From: Bacteroidales bacterium
GTDB lineage: Bacteria; Bacteroidota; Bacteroidia; Bacteroidales; UBA10428
Length of the DNA stretch: 57,931 nt
NCBI GenBank assembly: GCA_016930375.1
Contig: JAFGGU010000089.1
Location: forward strand, 1-57,931
Reading direction: 5' to 3'
The notes under the pieces were generated by a model. The model had not been told where the DNA came from, did not search any database, and saw only the letters and a program-made list of their open reading frames with translations. Positions within the stretch are counted from its first letter, which is position 1. The number at the start of each line of letters is the position of its first letter. The position numbers and the translations under genes were made by a program. Shown piece after piece: positions 23,901-32,303 of the stretch.

Positions 23901-25375
23901 AGGATATGCTGGCTGTGAACGGTATTTCCCCCAGGAACAGGACCCAGATGGAGATCATCCGCAAAAATGCCAAAAGAATGCTTTCACTGACAACGCAATT
24001 ACTTGATTTCAGAAAAATCCAGAATAACAAGATGGTTTTAAAAATCAAGGAAATTGACGTTGTTGCCTTTACACGTGCAATTTTTGGGAGTTTCATTCCC
24101 CTCGCGGACCATAAGGGTATTCATTATACATTTCTTTCCGAAACAGATTCATTGATGATCTCCGCAGATCCTTCAAAACTGGATACCATCATTTACAATA
24201 TTATTTCCAATGCCATAAAGTTCACGAACCAGGGGAAAAATGTTTCTGTTTCCATCCGCAACAATGACGCCAATAATTATATAGATATCTGCGTTTCAGA
24301 TGAGGGTCCCGGCATACCGCAGAAAGATCTTTCCGATATTTTTACAAGATACAATATTCTGAGCAACAGAGATTTATCTGGAACGGGGATAGGATTGTCA
24401 TTGTCCTATGAATTGGCAAAGCTCCACAAGGGTGACATTCTGATATCATCGGTTGAAGGGGAGGGTAGTACATTTACTATCAGATTATTAAAAGGCAACA
24501 GCCATTTGACAGAGTACTCCATGATACTGCCCGGAGAGAAAGAGCGTACTGAAGTTTATATCGAGCGCCGGGATGAATCGTTTGATGAAGTTATGCAGGA
24601 GGAAACCACAGGTTCAACGGATAATCCGGGGAACAGGCAGGTATTGCTGATCGTTGAGGACAACCAGGAGATACTTAACTATATTAGCCAGGCTTTAAAA
24701 TCCTCATACTCGTGTGTTGGTGCAAAGAACGGTGAGGAAGGACTGCATATTGCCCGCAAAATCAATCCTGACCTTATTATCACAGATATTATGATGCCGG
24801 GAATGAATGGTATGGAAATGACGAGGATTCTAAAGGACGATTTCACTACATGTCACATACCGGTTATTATGCTTACCTCAAAAGTGGAAATGAGCGATCA
24901 GATTGCCGGCATCGAAACCGGGGCCGAGGCATATATCATCAAACCGTTCAATATGGATTACCTGAAAGCTGTGGCAAACAATCTTTTAAGTCAGAGAATT
25001 AAGGTTATAGCCCGTTATACAAGTAAAAAGGAACCGTCAGTTGAACCTGTCAGGATGGCCTCGAGAGACGATGAATTCCTTAAAAGGATTGTGTCTTATG
25101 TTGAAGAAAACTACGAAAGGGATTTCTCCATTGATGAGATTGCAGCGTCATGCTGTGTCGGCCGGACGGTGTTTTATAATAAGGTAAAAGGACTGACCGG
25201 TTTGGGTCCTCTTGAATTTTCAAGGAAAATAAAACTGAAGATTGCAGCCCGGTTGCTGGAGAATGGGTATAATGTATCAGAAGCGGCCTATAAAACAGGT
25301 TTCTCGGATGTGAAATACTTCAGCAGGCAGTTTAAAAGCTTGTTTGGTTTTTCACCCAGCAAACAAAAGACTTGA
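20990..25375 (+). CDS. hybrid two-component system (HTCS) sensor/regulator of the pectin locus
   Basis: The 1461-aa one-protein signal system is in domain order as follows. A signal peptide (to ~22) precedes a periplasmic double propeller of about 12 reg_prop repeats with WIGT-type motifs (residues ~50-780). A Y_Y_Y domain lies at ~820-885 and a membrane helix at ~905-926. HisKA has NISHEIRTPLTLIIGP (phosphorylated His ~956), and HATPase has N-box NIISNAIKF, DEGPGIP and GTGIGLSLS. The receiver (~1215-1330) has VEDN, phospho-acceptor in ITDIMMPG and Lys in IIKPF. AraC-type HTH fills ~1360-1461. It senses a pectic oligosaccharide in the periplasm and activates the divergent GH28-susCD operon. 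All catalytic residues are present. Confidence 0.97.
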   Translation: MRQLFYAICLVWLLFLPARINGQYIFRFEHIGTEEGLSQNTGSSILFDSKGFMWIGTWNGLNRYDGFAFKIYKGQSENSKIFTNNRVTDLWEDNKGFIWVETYDGYYHFFNPVNETFSTIPQYVDYVANSEITCFLQYTDDIVILGSSGAGIFILQYDEGKETYSVSQYIDRGNFALSNNSVRFIYADKSRNLWIGTKRGINYLSYKDIERKRYNFQHQFVNSAFTAVCDGGKDIWFGTEEDGIFIFDRTTAKYRFINRQTTPEIPSERIAILYKTKTGKIITGFTGKGIMVSNIFGKNWISVPFHGKTLTGVYEDRYFQLWLTAVEFGVSRLDINTLKSKYYVLTPEVIKHLTDLERPQLYEDKNNNLWIGLHGGGLALYQRKSDSFQFFRNDPKNPNSISSNIVHSIAEDNSGQLWLGTGQFLGGLEKVILENSAFTHQLVEKEREDMLDNVVRAIMEDKNQNLWVATKAGRVHLYNSSLEKIAIFDSLPGIGKESVRNNTYSLLNDCKGYLWIGSKGDGLSVSTQSILDKQINYSKLRFKRFKFSPDDSTTLGNNNINSICQDSASNIWIGTYGNGLSLIQNPYGKDVKFIRINEENSNLSSNLVRYLLVDRQGNLWIATAFGLNFLDKADIERKNYQFTNYFRDPSDKNSLSYNDVVHLFEDSRGRIWLGTFGGGADLLEIRNGQKGTFRHFTSENGLSNDVIFGILEDNEGSMWFSTENGLIKLNPENGEVGIYNTNNGLNFNNFSENTCFKRQDGSLCFGGYMGFEVVYPENLIPERVKPRIELTDFQLFNKEVPVNQSGSPLEKNISFTDKITLRYNQSSFSIDFSALDFLDPGKINYSYKLDNFENDWNNVGNQHKATYTNLSPGRYVFRVRSLKSNAIEGSDERTLNIRIRSPWWKTIPAYLVYLLLVAAIAISVYKTASRLSRYRNELLVEKKVNEMKLQFFTNISHEIRTPLTLIIGPIEDMLAVNGISPRNRTQMEIIRKNAKRMLSLTTQLLDFRKIQNNKMVLKIKEIDVVAFTRAIFGSFIPLADHKGIHYTFLSETDSLMISADPSKLDTIIYNIISNAIKFTNQGKNVSVSIRNNDANNYIDICVSDEGPGIPQKDLSDIFTRYNILSNRDLSGTGIGLSLSYELAKLHKGDILISSVEGEGSTFTIRLLKGNSHLTEYSMILPGEKERTEVYIERRDESFDEVMQEETTGSTDNPGNRQVLLIVEDNQEILNYISQALKSSYSCVGAKNGEEGLHIARKINPDLIITDIMMPGMNGMEMTRILKDDFTTCHIPVIMLTSKVEMSDQIAGIETGAEAYIIKPFNMDYLKAVANNLLSQRIKVIARYTSKKEPSVEPVRMASRDDEFLKRIVSYVEENYERDFSIDEIAASCCVGRTVFYNKVKGLTGLGPLEFSRKIKLKIAARLLENGYNVSEAAYKTGFSDVKYFSRQFKSLFGFSPSKQKT

Positions 25376-25403
25376 AAATCGACATCAATTCAATGGATCA
25401 ACA

Positions 25404-25430
25404 GGGAGACCCATGCAAAACAGGTCTTCC
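25404..25430. terminator. weak hairpin between convergent genes
   Basis: GGGAGACC (25404-25411) pairs with GGTCTTCC (25423-25430) with one G-T pair and an 11-base loop. It lies between the HTCS stop and the end of the TolC-like gene. There is no strong T tract, so termination activity is uncertain. Confidence 0.3.
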
Positions 25431-25453
25431 TTGCCATATTGTTAATCCATAAA

Positions 25454-26944
25454 TTAATTTTCCGATAACATAGGATTTTCATAATTGATCTTCTGTTTCA
25501 GTTCGAAATCATATAAAGTTAGTATTCGCAACCGATAATAGGATTCCCAATAATTTTCTATAGAAGTGATATAATCCCGTTTTGCGCTTTCGCGCTCAGA
25601 AAGTGAAATGTTCAGATCGGTTATGCTGATTTCACCACTCTGGAATTTCTTAAGGGCGATCTGGTAACCATTTTCAGCAACTTTATCTGCTTCACTAGCA
25701 GTGTTAAGCTGATCTTTCAGCAGACCGAACTGTTCCACCTGGACAATCACTCCGCGCTCAAAATCAGAGATATCTCTTTCAACATCAAAAAGTACCAGGT
25801 CACGCCTGGATTCGGCCAGTTTGACCGTTGAAGTCGACCGGCCCCAGTCGAGTATAGGTATGCTCATAGAGAGCCTGGCCGTTCGCTGTTTTTCCGGATT
25901 TTCATACACTGCCCCATAGGTGGGGGCACTGTTGGATACCCCAAAGCTACCTATAAGGGTGGCACTCAGACCGGTGCTTCGTTTGGCCTTTACCAGGTCC
26001 CGGTCGGCTTCAATCAGTCGCCTTTTAAAAAGGGGTGTTTCTTTACGATTTGATCTGGCCTCTTCCAGTGCCTTTTCAGGATCAATTTCAAAGAGGATCA
26101 TATCCAAGGGAACCATTAGTTCAATGAGTTGATCCTGCGGAAGATTGGTATAGGATTTAAGTTCAAAGTCAGCATTTTTAAGTTCCATACTGGATTTGTT
26201 CAGTGCCTTTTGGGCGTTCAGAACGGAAAGCCTTATCCGGGAGAAGTCATTTTCCGAAATTTTTCCGAGTCTTCGTCTGACTTCGGCAATCCTGAGGTTG
26301 TCCTGACTGTTTTTGAGGTTGTTGGCAGCCAGCGTGTAATTGGTCTGGATCTGAAGGTATCTGAAAAAGCGCTGGGTTGCCTGTAATGCAATTTCCTCAA
26401 CCGATTCAATGAAATCTTTCTGGGCTTCTTCGTATACCAGAGGTTCGGTTTTTTTTGACCATTTCATATAATTATACGCAAATATTGGCTGATATAATCC
26501 AATTTGAAAGGGACTTCCTGAAAACTCAACTGAATTTTTGATGAAATCCTGCATGCGGTAAATGTTGGTAGCGGCATATATTGAGGTTCCGGTCTGGGGA
26601 ATGGACTGGCTCAGGGAAACCTGGGCCGATGTCTGTGCCTGGGAGACCTGCTTGAACTCAATGCTTCCATCGGGTTGTACTACAGGGCTGGTGGTGTGGG
26701 AGTAATTGGGAAGGTCACCATTCAGTGTCAGCTGGGGCCGGAAACTGGTTTGGAAGTTCTTCCAGCGCCAGTAATAGTTCACGTTTGTATTCTGAACATA
26801 TTTCACCGAGGCCGACTGGAGGATGGCCAGATCAATGACGTTTCTCAGGCTGAGCGAAAGCTTCATTGAATCGTGTGTCTGGCCGATCAGGGACAAATGT
26901 AGGCAAAACACAAGCGACAATAGGCGAATTCTTCTGGATATCAT
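25454..26944 (-). CDS. TolC-family outer-membrane channel
   Basis: The 496-aa protein has a signal peptide (ends SLIGQT near residue 23) and two outer-membrane-efflux repeats of long helices, for example LNAQKALNKSSMELKNADFE in the first half and VAENGYQIALKKFQSGEISI with TDLNISLSERESAKRDY in the second. The latter is the classic TolC helix pattern. It forms the outer-membrane duct of a tripartite pump or type I exporter. Its start lies 12 bases after the stop of the HlyD-like gene, so they form one operon. No inner-membrane RND, ABC or MFS component is next to it, so the pump it serves must be encoded elsewhere or be unusual. Confidence 0.92.
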   Translation of the reverse strand: MISRRIRLLSLVFCLHLSLIGQTHDSMKLSLSLRNVIDLAILQSASVKYVQNTNVNYYWRWKNFQTSFRPQLTLNGDLPNYSHTTSPVVQPDGSIEFKQVSQAQTSAQVSLSQSIPQTGTSIYAATNIYRMQDFIKNSVEFSGSPFQIGLYQPIFAYNYMKWSKKTEPLVYEEAQKDFIESVEEIALQATQRFFRYLQIQTNYTLAANNLKNSQDNLRIAEVRRRLGKISENDFSRIRLSVLNAQKALNKSSMELKNADFELKSYTNLPQDQLIELMVPLDMILFEIDPEKALEEARSNRKETPLFKRRLIEADRDLVKAKRSTGLSATLIGSFGVSNSAPTYGAVYENPEKQRTARLSMSIPILDWGRSTSTVKLAESRRDLVLFDVERDISDFERGVIVQVEQFGLLKDQLNTASEADKVAENGYQIALKKFQSGEISITDLNISLSERESAKRDYITSIENYWESYYRLRILTLYDFELKQKINYENPMLSEN

Positions 26945-26956
26945 GGTTACCGGTCT

Positions 26957-28174
26957 TTATAGTTCCTCAAAATCTACTTCTTTCCTGTGTCTGAAGGGGG
27001 AGACATCAGAAACAACTACCCGGTCGCCCGGATTCAGTCCGGATTCCACTTCGATATAATCGGTGCCAATCAGTCCCGTTGTTATCGTTGTTCTTACAGC
27101 CTTTCCTTCCGCAACCACGTAAACGTCCTGATGTCTGGACCTGTTAAAGGCCGACCCCTGTTCAAGCCTAAGAACACTGTCCCTTCGCTGCGTTACGATC
27201 ATCAGTTCCAATTCGAGATTGGGAACGAGTTGTCTGAAATGGCTGGTGTCGAGAAAGACGTCAAAACTGACCTTCTTGTTGTTAATCACCGGCGAAACAT
27301 TACCAATCTTGCCCTTTAACCGCACATTTTCCATGATGGCATAAACCTCTCCCCCGGTCTTTAAATTTTCCAAATATTTATTCTCAGCAGAACCCATGAT
27401 CTTGTAAGTGGAAAGATCGGACATCTTTACCAGCAGCTTATCGGTTTCCACCCGTTCGCCCACATTGGCATACACACCAAGGACGATGCCATCCGAGGGA
27501 GCCCTGATACTCAAACGGTTTAAAACGGACATTTTTGCTTCAAGTTCTTTCTGCTTAATGTCGATCTGTAATTGTAATCCACGTTCATCAGCCTCAAGTT
27601 GCCGGAGACGGATAGAGTTTTTCTCCTTGATCATTTTCAGATCTTTTTCAGCCAGCAACAACTCCTGTTTGGTTTGCTCGTGCAGGGCAGGAGATATACC
27701 TCCAACCTTGAGCAGTTGCTCCTGATCGGCAATCTCTGTTTTCAATGAATTAATCTTCAGATTCTTAACCTCGGCATTATAATCCAGGTCTACGCGGATG
27801 CTGCGTGAATTCAGACGGTTTTTCTGTAAATCGTTTTCCATAACCCCAAGCTGATCCCTGAGGTTATCGATTTCCCGGGTCAGCGTTTTCGGATCCAGGG
27901 TCATGATGATATCTCCCTTTTTGACCTGACTTCCCGGTGTATGGTGAATAGAGGAGACCACACTGGAGGAGGGGCTTAACAACAGTACTTCATTTTCGGG
28001 ATTTACAATTCCACTGGCAGGTACCGACAACACTACCGGTCCGCGATCCACACCACAAATCTGATAGTTTTCAGGATCAGGCGAAGGGGACTTAAGAAAC
28101 CTGATGAACAGGAAAACAACAAGTGCCAATATAGCCAGAAAAATAGTGGCAACCGCAAGTCTTTTTTTGTTCAT
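26957..28174 (-). CDS. HlyD-type periplasmic adaptor (membrane fusion protein)
   Basis: The start chosen is ATG at 28172-28174 (MNKKRLAVAT); an upstream TTG at 28198 would add eight residues without family support. The product is about 405 aa. It has one N-terminal membrane anchor (~5-27), the half-lipoyl segment VVSSIHHTPGSQVKKGDIIM, a long coiled-coil hairpin (~100-210, rich in Lys/Glu/Leu/Gln), the second half-lipoyl RLSIRAPSDGIVLGVYANVGERV, a beta-barrel, and the C-terminal GLNPGDRVVVSD. It links an inner-membrane transporter to the TolC-like channel encoded 12 bases downstream. The operon lacks that transporter. Confidence 0.9.
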   Translation of the reverse strand: MNKKRLAVATIFLAILALVVFLFIRFLKSPSPDPENYQICGVDRGPVVLSVPASGIVNPENEVLLLSPSSSVVSSIHHTPGSQVKKGDIIMTLDPKTLTREIDNLRDQLGVMENDLQKNRLNSRSIRVDLDYNAEVKNLKINSLKTEIADQEQLLKVGGISPALHEQTKQELLLAEKDLKMIKEKNSIRLRQLEADERGLQLQIDIKQKELEAKMSVLNRLSIRAPSDGIVLGVYANVGERVETDKLLVKMSDLSTYKIMGSAENKYLENLKTGGEVYAIMENVRLKGKIGNVSPVINNKKVSFDVFLDTSHFRQLVPNLELELMIVTQRRDSVLRLEQGSAFNRSRHQDVYVVAEGKAVRTTITTGLIGTDYIEVESGLNPGDRVVVSDVSPFRHRKEVDFEEL

Positions 28175-28272
28175 ATACTGTAGTTTATTGAAATTCAATT
28201 AAGACAAGAAATCAGGCAGGAACTGCAAAAATAGCATTTCAACCGATTTTTGCAAAACCGGCACCGGCCTTT

Positions 28273-28905
28273 TCAATTCAGGTTGCCTGCGATCTTTTTC
28301 CCATGGAACTCTTCAGCAGGGATAAGTCTTTGCAAAACGGGAAGATTTGCATGGGTGACTTTACCTGCTGTTATAACTATAATTTTGCCTTGAGACTTCC
28401 CAATCATCTCTGTTAATGTTTCAGCCCCTTCCAGGGCTGTAGGAGCACCTCCGGAAGAAAGCACCCGATGTACAAGGCCGGAATCACGGAGCCTGATAAA
28501 TTCCTTCCTGATATCGTACGCTTCATCCAAGGCTTTGTGAAAGGTAATCTGCATATTACCAGCTAGTTTCACAAGGTGCAGCAGGGCAGCCATGTCTACC
28601 TCCCCTGCAGGATTGAGCAGTCCGATTGCTATTCCATCGGCACCCAGGGCCTTGCATGTTTTGATGTCCCTGGCCATGATTTCCATTTCAACAGGTCGGT
28701 AAACAAAATTGCCGCCCCGTGGGCGTATCATTACCATCACCGGAATATTCAGGTATTTTTTGCAGGCATGGATGGTGCCCGCCGAAGGCGTTGTTCCCCC
28801 GACAAAAAGGTTCTCACAAAGTTCAATCCGGTCAGCACCAAGCTCCTGTGCTCTCAATGCCTGGGTAAAACCTTCAACACATGCCTCTTTTATTAACCTT
28901 TCCAT
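28273..28905 (-). CDS. cutC: CutC family protein
   Basis: This is a 210-aa TIM-barrel protein. The N-terminus KEACVEGFTQALRAQELGAD and RIELCENLFVGGTTPSAGTI is diagnostic for CutC, as are MIRPRGGNFVYRP, GADGIAIGLL, ITFHKALDE and RVLSSGGAPTALEG. CutC was first linked to copper tolerance in E. coli; its biochemical role remains unsettled. It is somewhat shorter than the usual 240 aa, the C-terminus ending soon after LIPAEEFHGKKI. It starts 4 bases after the folC stop, so the two are cotranscribed; no functional link is evident. Confidence 0.93.
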   Translation of the reverse strand: MERLIKEACVEGFTQALRAQELGADRIELCENLFVGGTTPSAGTIHACKKYLNIPVMVMIRPRGGNFVYRPVEMEIMARDIKTCKALGADGIAIGLLNPAGEVDMAALLHLVKLAGNMQITFHKALDEAYDIRKEFIRLRDSGLVHRVLSSGGAPTALEGAETLTEMIGKSQGKIIVITAGKVTHANLPVLQRLIPAEEFHGKKIAGNLN

Positions 28906-28909
28906 TTTT

Positions 28910-30214
28910 TCACTGTTTCACTGTTCCAAGAAAATCCGCTACCAAAAAATTACTCCCTGTTATAACAATCAGATCTTCATCCTCAGCATTCCTTGTTACC
29001 GCGTCATAAGCTTCTCTGACACTGCCATAGGTTCGTCCCCTGAGTCCGTATTGCAGTGCCACTGCTGCGAGTTCTTTTTCATTCATGGTGCGTGGTACCG
29101 CAAGTCGGGTGAAATAGTAATCTGCTTTGTACGGCATATACTTCAGAATCTCATGAATATCCTTATCATTGACAAATCCCAATAAAAGATGCAGGCGTTT
29201 ATAAGGTGTTTCCGAAACCTGCTGCAATACCTGTTTAATACCATCGGCATTATGCGCAGTATCACAAACCACAGTCGGATTTCGCCGGACAATCTGCCAT
29301 CTGCCCGATAATCCGGTGTTGGTTATTACATTTCGTATGCCGGCGTAAACATTCTTTTCGGTGAATTTGATTCCTGCCTGTTGAATCTGATCGAGGGAGG
29401 CGAGAAGAGTGACTGTATTTTTCCGCTGGTAATGTCCAAGCAAGCCACATTTAAGATTCGGAAAATGTATTTCTCCGTTTTTTTTCATATTAAATACCTG
29501 GAATCCGTCAGCCGAAACCAGGCTGTATTCGATCCTGTATACTTCATCAGCAAAATGCAGCGTCGTCTTCATCGAATCGGCAACCCGTTGGAATACAGGC
29601 AGGGTTTGCGGCTGTGTTTCACCGATTACAACCGGGGTTCTGGTTTTAATTATGCCGGCTTTTTCAAAGGCTATCTTTTCGATAGTATCCCCAAGTATTT
29701 CAACATGATCTTTGCCAATATTGGTGATTACCGACAATAACGGTGAAATAATATTGGTAGCATCGAGCCGTCCACCTAGTCCGACCTCGATTACCGCAAT
29801 GTCAACCTTATTTTTGACAAACCAGGTAAAAGCCATAAAAACCGAGATCTCAAAAAAGGAAGGATTAAAAGTCCCGAAAAAGGATTTATGTGTGTGGATA
29901 AATTCCATTACGAATTTCTTGCTGATCTGCCTGCCGTTTACCTTGATACGTTCCCTGAAGTCAAGCAGGTGCGGGGAGGTGTATAAGCCGGTTTTATACC
30001 CTGCCTCCTGGAGAACCGAAGCCAGCATGTGGGAGACAGATCCTTTACCATTGGTGCCTGCAACATGAATTGTGGCGAAGGCTTTGTGAGGATGGTTGAA
30101 ATATTCATCCAGTTTGAGTGTATTGTCAAGTCCGGTGCGGTATGCAAGCTTTCCAATGCGCTGGTACATCGGAAGCTGCTCCATCAGATAGGCCAAGGTT
30201 CCGGAATAATTCAT
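28910..30214 (-). CDS. folC: bifunctional folylpolyglutamate synthase/dihydrofolate synthase
   Basis: The 434-aa Mur-ligase-superfamily enzyme has P-loop GTNGKGS at residues 53-59, followed by LYTSPHLLDFRERIKVNG. AVIEVGLGGRLDATN is the FolC signature, NIGKDHVEILGDTIEKIAFEK follows, and the C-terminal domain has CDTAHNADG. It adds glutamates to folates (and glutamate to dihydropteroate). Length is normal. A probable minus-strand -7 element lies about 76 bases upstream (30290-30297). It leads a two-gene operon with cutC and is divergent from the PhoH-like gene. Confidence 0.95.
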   Translation of the reverse strand: MNYSGTLAYLMEQLPMYQRIGKLAYRTGLDNTLKLDEYFNHPHKAFATIHVAGTNGKGSVSHMLASVLQEAGYKTGLYTSPHLLDFRERIKVNGRQISKKFVMEFIHTHKSFFGTFNPSFFEISVFMAFTWFVKNKVDIAVIEVGLGGRLDATNIISPLLSVITNIGKDHVEILGDTIEKIAFEKAGIIKTRTPVVIGETQPQTLPVFQRVADSMKTTLHFADEVYRIEYSLVSADGFQVFNMKKNGEIHFPNLKCGLLGHYQRKNTVTLLASLDQIQQAGIKFTEKNVYAGIRNVITNTGLSGRWQIVRRNPTVVCDTAHNADGIKQVLQQVSETPYKRLHLLLGFVNDKDIHEILKYMPYKADYYFTRLAVPRTMNEKELAAVALQYGLRGRTYGSVREAYDAVTRNAEDEDLIVITGSNFLVADFLGTVKQ

Positions 30215-30289
30215 AGTCGGTTGAATATGGCTTCAAGTACTTCCATGGCAGGTGTTGATAATTATTAATAAACCCTGGGTGATTTTAGA

Positions 30290-30297
30290 CAAAAATA
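30290..30297 (-). promoter_or_regulatory. putative -7 element TATTTTTG for folC-cutC
   Basis: The plus strand reads CAAAAATA, which is TATTTTTG on the minus strand and fits TAnnTTTG. It is 75 bases before the folC start. No clear -33 partner was identified. Confidence 0.3.
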
Positions 30298-30362
30298 CAA
30301 TAGTTTGCGTTGTTTCTAAAAGGACTGAATTTTTGTTTGTTGTTGTTTAATCATTTTCTCTC

Positions 30363-31694
30363 ATGGCGCTAAAGAAAAAGAAAGTATTCGTACTTGATAC
30401 CAATGTTCTTCTGCATGATTACAGGTGCATTTACAATTTCCAGGAAAACAACGTGATCATTCCCATAACTGTACTGGAGGAGCTTGATAAATTTAAAAAA
30501 GGCAATGATATTATTAATTATCATGCACGTGAATTCACCCGTGAACTGGATAAACTTTCCGGGGATAAACTATTTAACGGCGGTTTACCACTGGGGAAAG
30601 GCCTAGGCAAGTTAAGCATCGAATTGGGCAAGCCTTTTTCGGGTGCCATGCAGGTTTCATTTCCGGAAAACACCCCTGATCACCGGATTCTGGCCATTGC
30701 TGATCATGTTTATCGCAATAGTCCTGATAAATCAGTAATCTTTATCAGTAAGGACATCAATCTGCGCATGAAGGCCAAATCAATCGGTATCATGGCGCAG
30801 GATTATGAAACGGATAAGGTCAGGAATATTGACGAGATCTACAGGAGTGTCAGCACACTTGAAGGCCTTGACGACCGGCTGATCATGAAAATGTATGAGA
30901 ACCCGGAAGGGATTCCGGTAGGCGATTTTAAACTTCCTGTTAAGCCAACCGCAAATCAGTATTTTATTTTTAAAGGGAATACATCCAGTGCCCTGGCACA
31001 TTATGATCCTAAATCAGGCATGATCAACCGGGTTATTAAGCAGAAAACATACGGCATAGAACCCAGAAATGCAGAACAGACCTTTGCACTTGACGCACTT
31101 TTGCGGGATGAGGTCCAGTTGGTTACCTTAACGGGGAAAGCCGGAACTGGCAAAACACTCCTGGCATTGGCCGCGGCTTTGCAGCAAAGGCAGAAATTCA
31201 CACAAATCTTTCTGGCCAGGCCGATTGTTCCGCTTGCCAATCGTGACATCGGTTTTCTACCGGGAGACGTCAAAGAAAAGATTGGTCCTTATATGCTTCC
31301 GTTGTTTGATAATCTCGATGTCATTAAAAACAAATACGCACAGACCAGTAAGGAATTCCAGAAGATCGAGGAAATGCTTACAACCGAAAAACTAATCATT
31401 ACACCATTGGCATATATAAGGGGCAGAAGCCTTTCCAGAATATTTTTCATTGTGGATGAGGCGCAGAATCTGACCCCTCATGAGGTTAAAACAATCATCA
31501 CCCGGGCCGGTGAAGAGACCAAGATGGTGTTTACCGGTGATATCGAACAGATTGATTCACCTTACCTGGATGAGAAATCCAACGGATTGAGTTACCTGAC
31601 AGATAAAATGATCGGTCAGGATTTGTTTGCACATGTGAATCTGGTTAAAGGGGAAAGGAGTTATCTTGCTGAACTTGCAAGTCATTTATTGTAA
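30363..31694 (+). CDS. PhoH family ATPase with N-terminal PIN domain
   Basis: The 443-aa protein begins with a PIN nuclease-like domain (residues ~6-140): FVLDTNVLLHD with the first acidic residue, VLEELDKFKKG, and a later FISKDINLRMKA. The PhoH P-loop ATPase domain follows, with Walker A LTGKAGTGKTLLALAA (~258), ARPIVPLANRDIGFLPG, and Walker B FFIVDEAQNLTPHEVK (~361), then FTGDIEQID. PIN-PhoH proteins are proposed RNA helicase/RNase pairs in one chain. Length fits the family. It opens a plus-strand gene run but is separated from SixA by a promoter-like site. Confidence 0.95.
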   Translation: MALKKKKVFVLDTNVLLHDYRCIYNFQENNVIIPITVLEELDKFKKGNDIINYHAREFTRELDKLSGDKLFNGGLPLGKGLGKLSIELGKPFSGAMQVSFPENTPDHRILAIADHVYRNSPDKSVIFISKDINLRMKAKSIGIMAQDYETDKVRNIDEIYRSVSTLEGLDDRLIMKMYENPEGIPVGDFKLPVKPTANQYFIFKGNTSSALAHYDPKSGMINRVIKQKTYGIEPRNAEQTFALDALLRDEVQLVTLTGKAGTGKTLLALAAALQQRQKFTQIFLARPIVPLANRDIGFLPGDVKEKIGPYMLPLFDNLDVIKNKYAQTSKEFQKIEEMLTTEKLIITPLAYIRGRSLSRIFFIVDEAQNLTPHEVKTIITRAGEETKMVFTGDIEQIDSPYLDEKSNGLSYLTDKMIGQDLFAHVNLVKGERSYLAELASHLL

Positions 31695-31745
31695 TAGTTT
31701 TTAAGCGCTTCGGGAAAACTGGGAACAAGTGTGGATAATATGAAT

Positions 31746-31753
31746 TACATTTG
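31746..31753 (+). promoter_or_regulatory. putative -7 element TACATTTG for the SixA-like gene
   Basis: TACATTTG fits TAnnTTTG and ends on the G of a GTG (31753) that would otherwise look like a start codon. The following ATG at 31777 is 23 bases further, a normal leader. This helps decide the start. Confidence 0.4.
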
Positions 31754-31776
31754 TGTCTGTTCCAAAAGATTTTTAT

Positions 31777-32280
31777 ATGAAGCCATTAAAAGTTTTACAT
31801 ATTGTAAGGCATGCTAAATCATCCTGGGACTATAGTGATGTTGCAGACATCGACAGGTCACTGAAATCAAAGGGCATTAAAAATGCCTATGAGATATCCC
31901 GGAAACTTAAATTAAAAAACCTGGTACCGGAAAAGATCATTTCCAGTCCGGCGGACAGGGCATTACACACTGCAGTAATATTTGCAAGGGTTTTCGGGTA
32001 TTCACCGGGTAATCTGTTGATCAGTGAAATCTTGTATGAAACAGCAACAGAAAAAGTCCTTGAACTGATCAAGGATACCGGTGATGAATACAATTCCCTC
32101 ATGATATTCGGGCACAATCCTGACGTGACGGCACTGACAAATCATTTTATAAAAACTCCCATTGATAATGTTCCCACATCAGGTACGGTTACCTTGAAAT
32201 TCAACTCCCCAAGCTGGAAAACCATTGATCGAAAGAACCTGGAAGGGCATACTTTTCATTTTCCCAACAAAGAAGAATAG
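31777..32280 (+). CDS. SixA-type histidine phosphatase
   Basis: The product (167 aa from ATG at 31777) belongs to the histidine phosphatase superfamily. The catalytic motif is IVRHAKSSW (Arg11, His12), followed by DRSLKSKGIKNA, ISSPADRALHTA with the second Arg, and the second His in MIFGHNPDVT. SixA dephosphorylates phosphohistidine in E. coli; in Bacteroidota such proteins are often unlinked to phosphorelays. The upstream GTG at 31753 is rejected because it coincides with a promoter-like TACATTTG. The polyphosphate kinase gene begins 23 bases after its stop, which suggests joint transcription and perhaps a phosphate-related role. Confidence 0.9.
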   Translation: MKPLKVLHIVRHAKSSWDYSDVADIDRSLKSKGIKNAYEISRKLKLKNLVPEKIISSPADRALHTAVIFARVFGYSPGNLLISEILYETATEKVLELIKDTGDEYNSLMIFGHNPDVTALTNHFIKTPIDNVPTSGTVTLKFNSPSWKTIDRKNLEGHTFHFPNKEE

Positions 32281-32303
32281 TACCTGAAACCTCCCCGAAG
32301 ACG

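Noticed and set aside
28175-28198. TTG start for the HlyD-like adaptor
   Set aside because: The extra eight residues have no family support; ATG at 28172-28174 begins the usual basic-then-hydrophobic anchor.
31753-31776. GTG start for the SixA-like phosphatase
   Set aside because: The GTG is part of a TACATTTG promoter-like element, and the family N-terminus fits the ATG at 31777.
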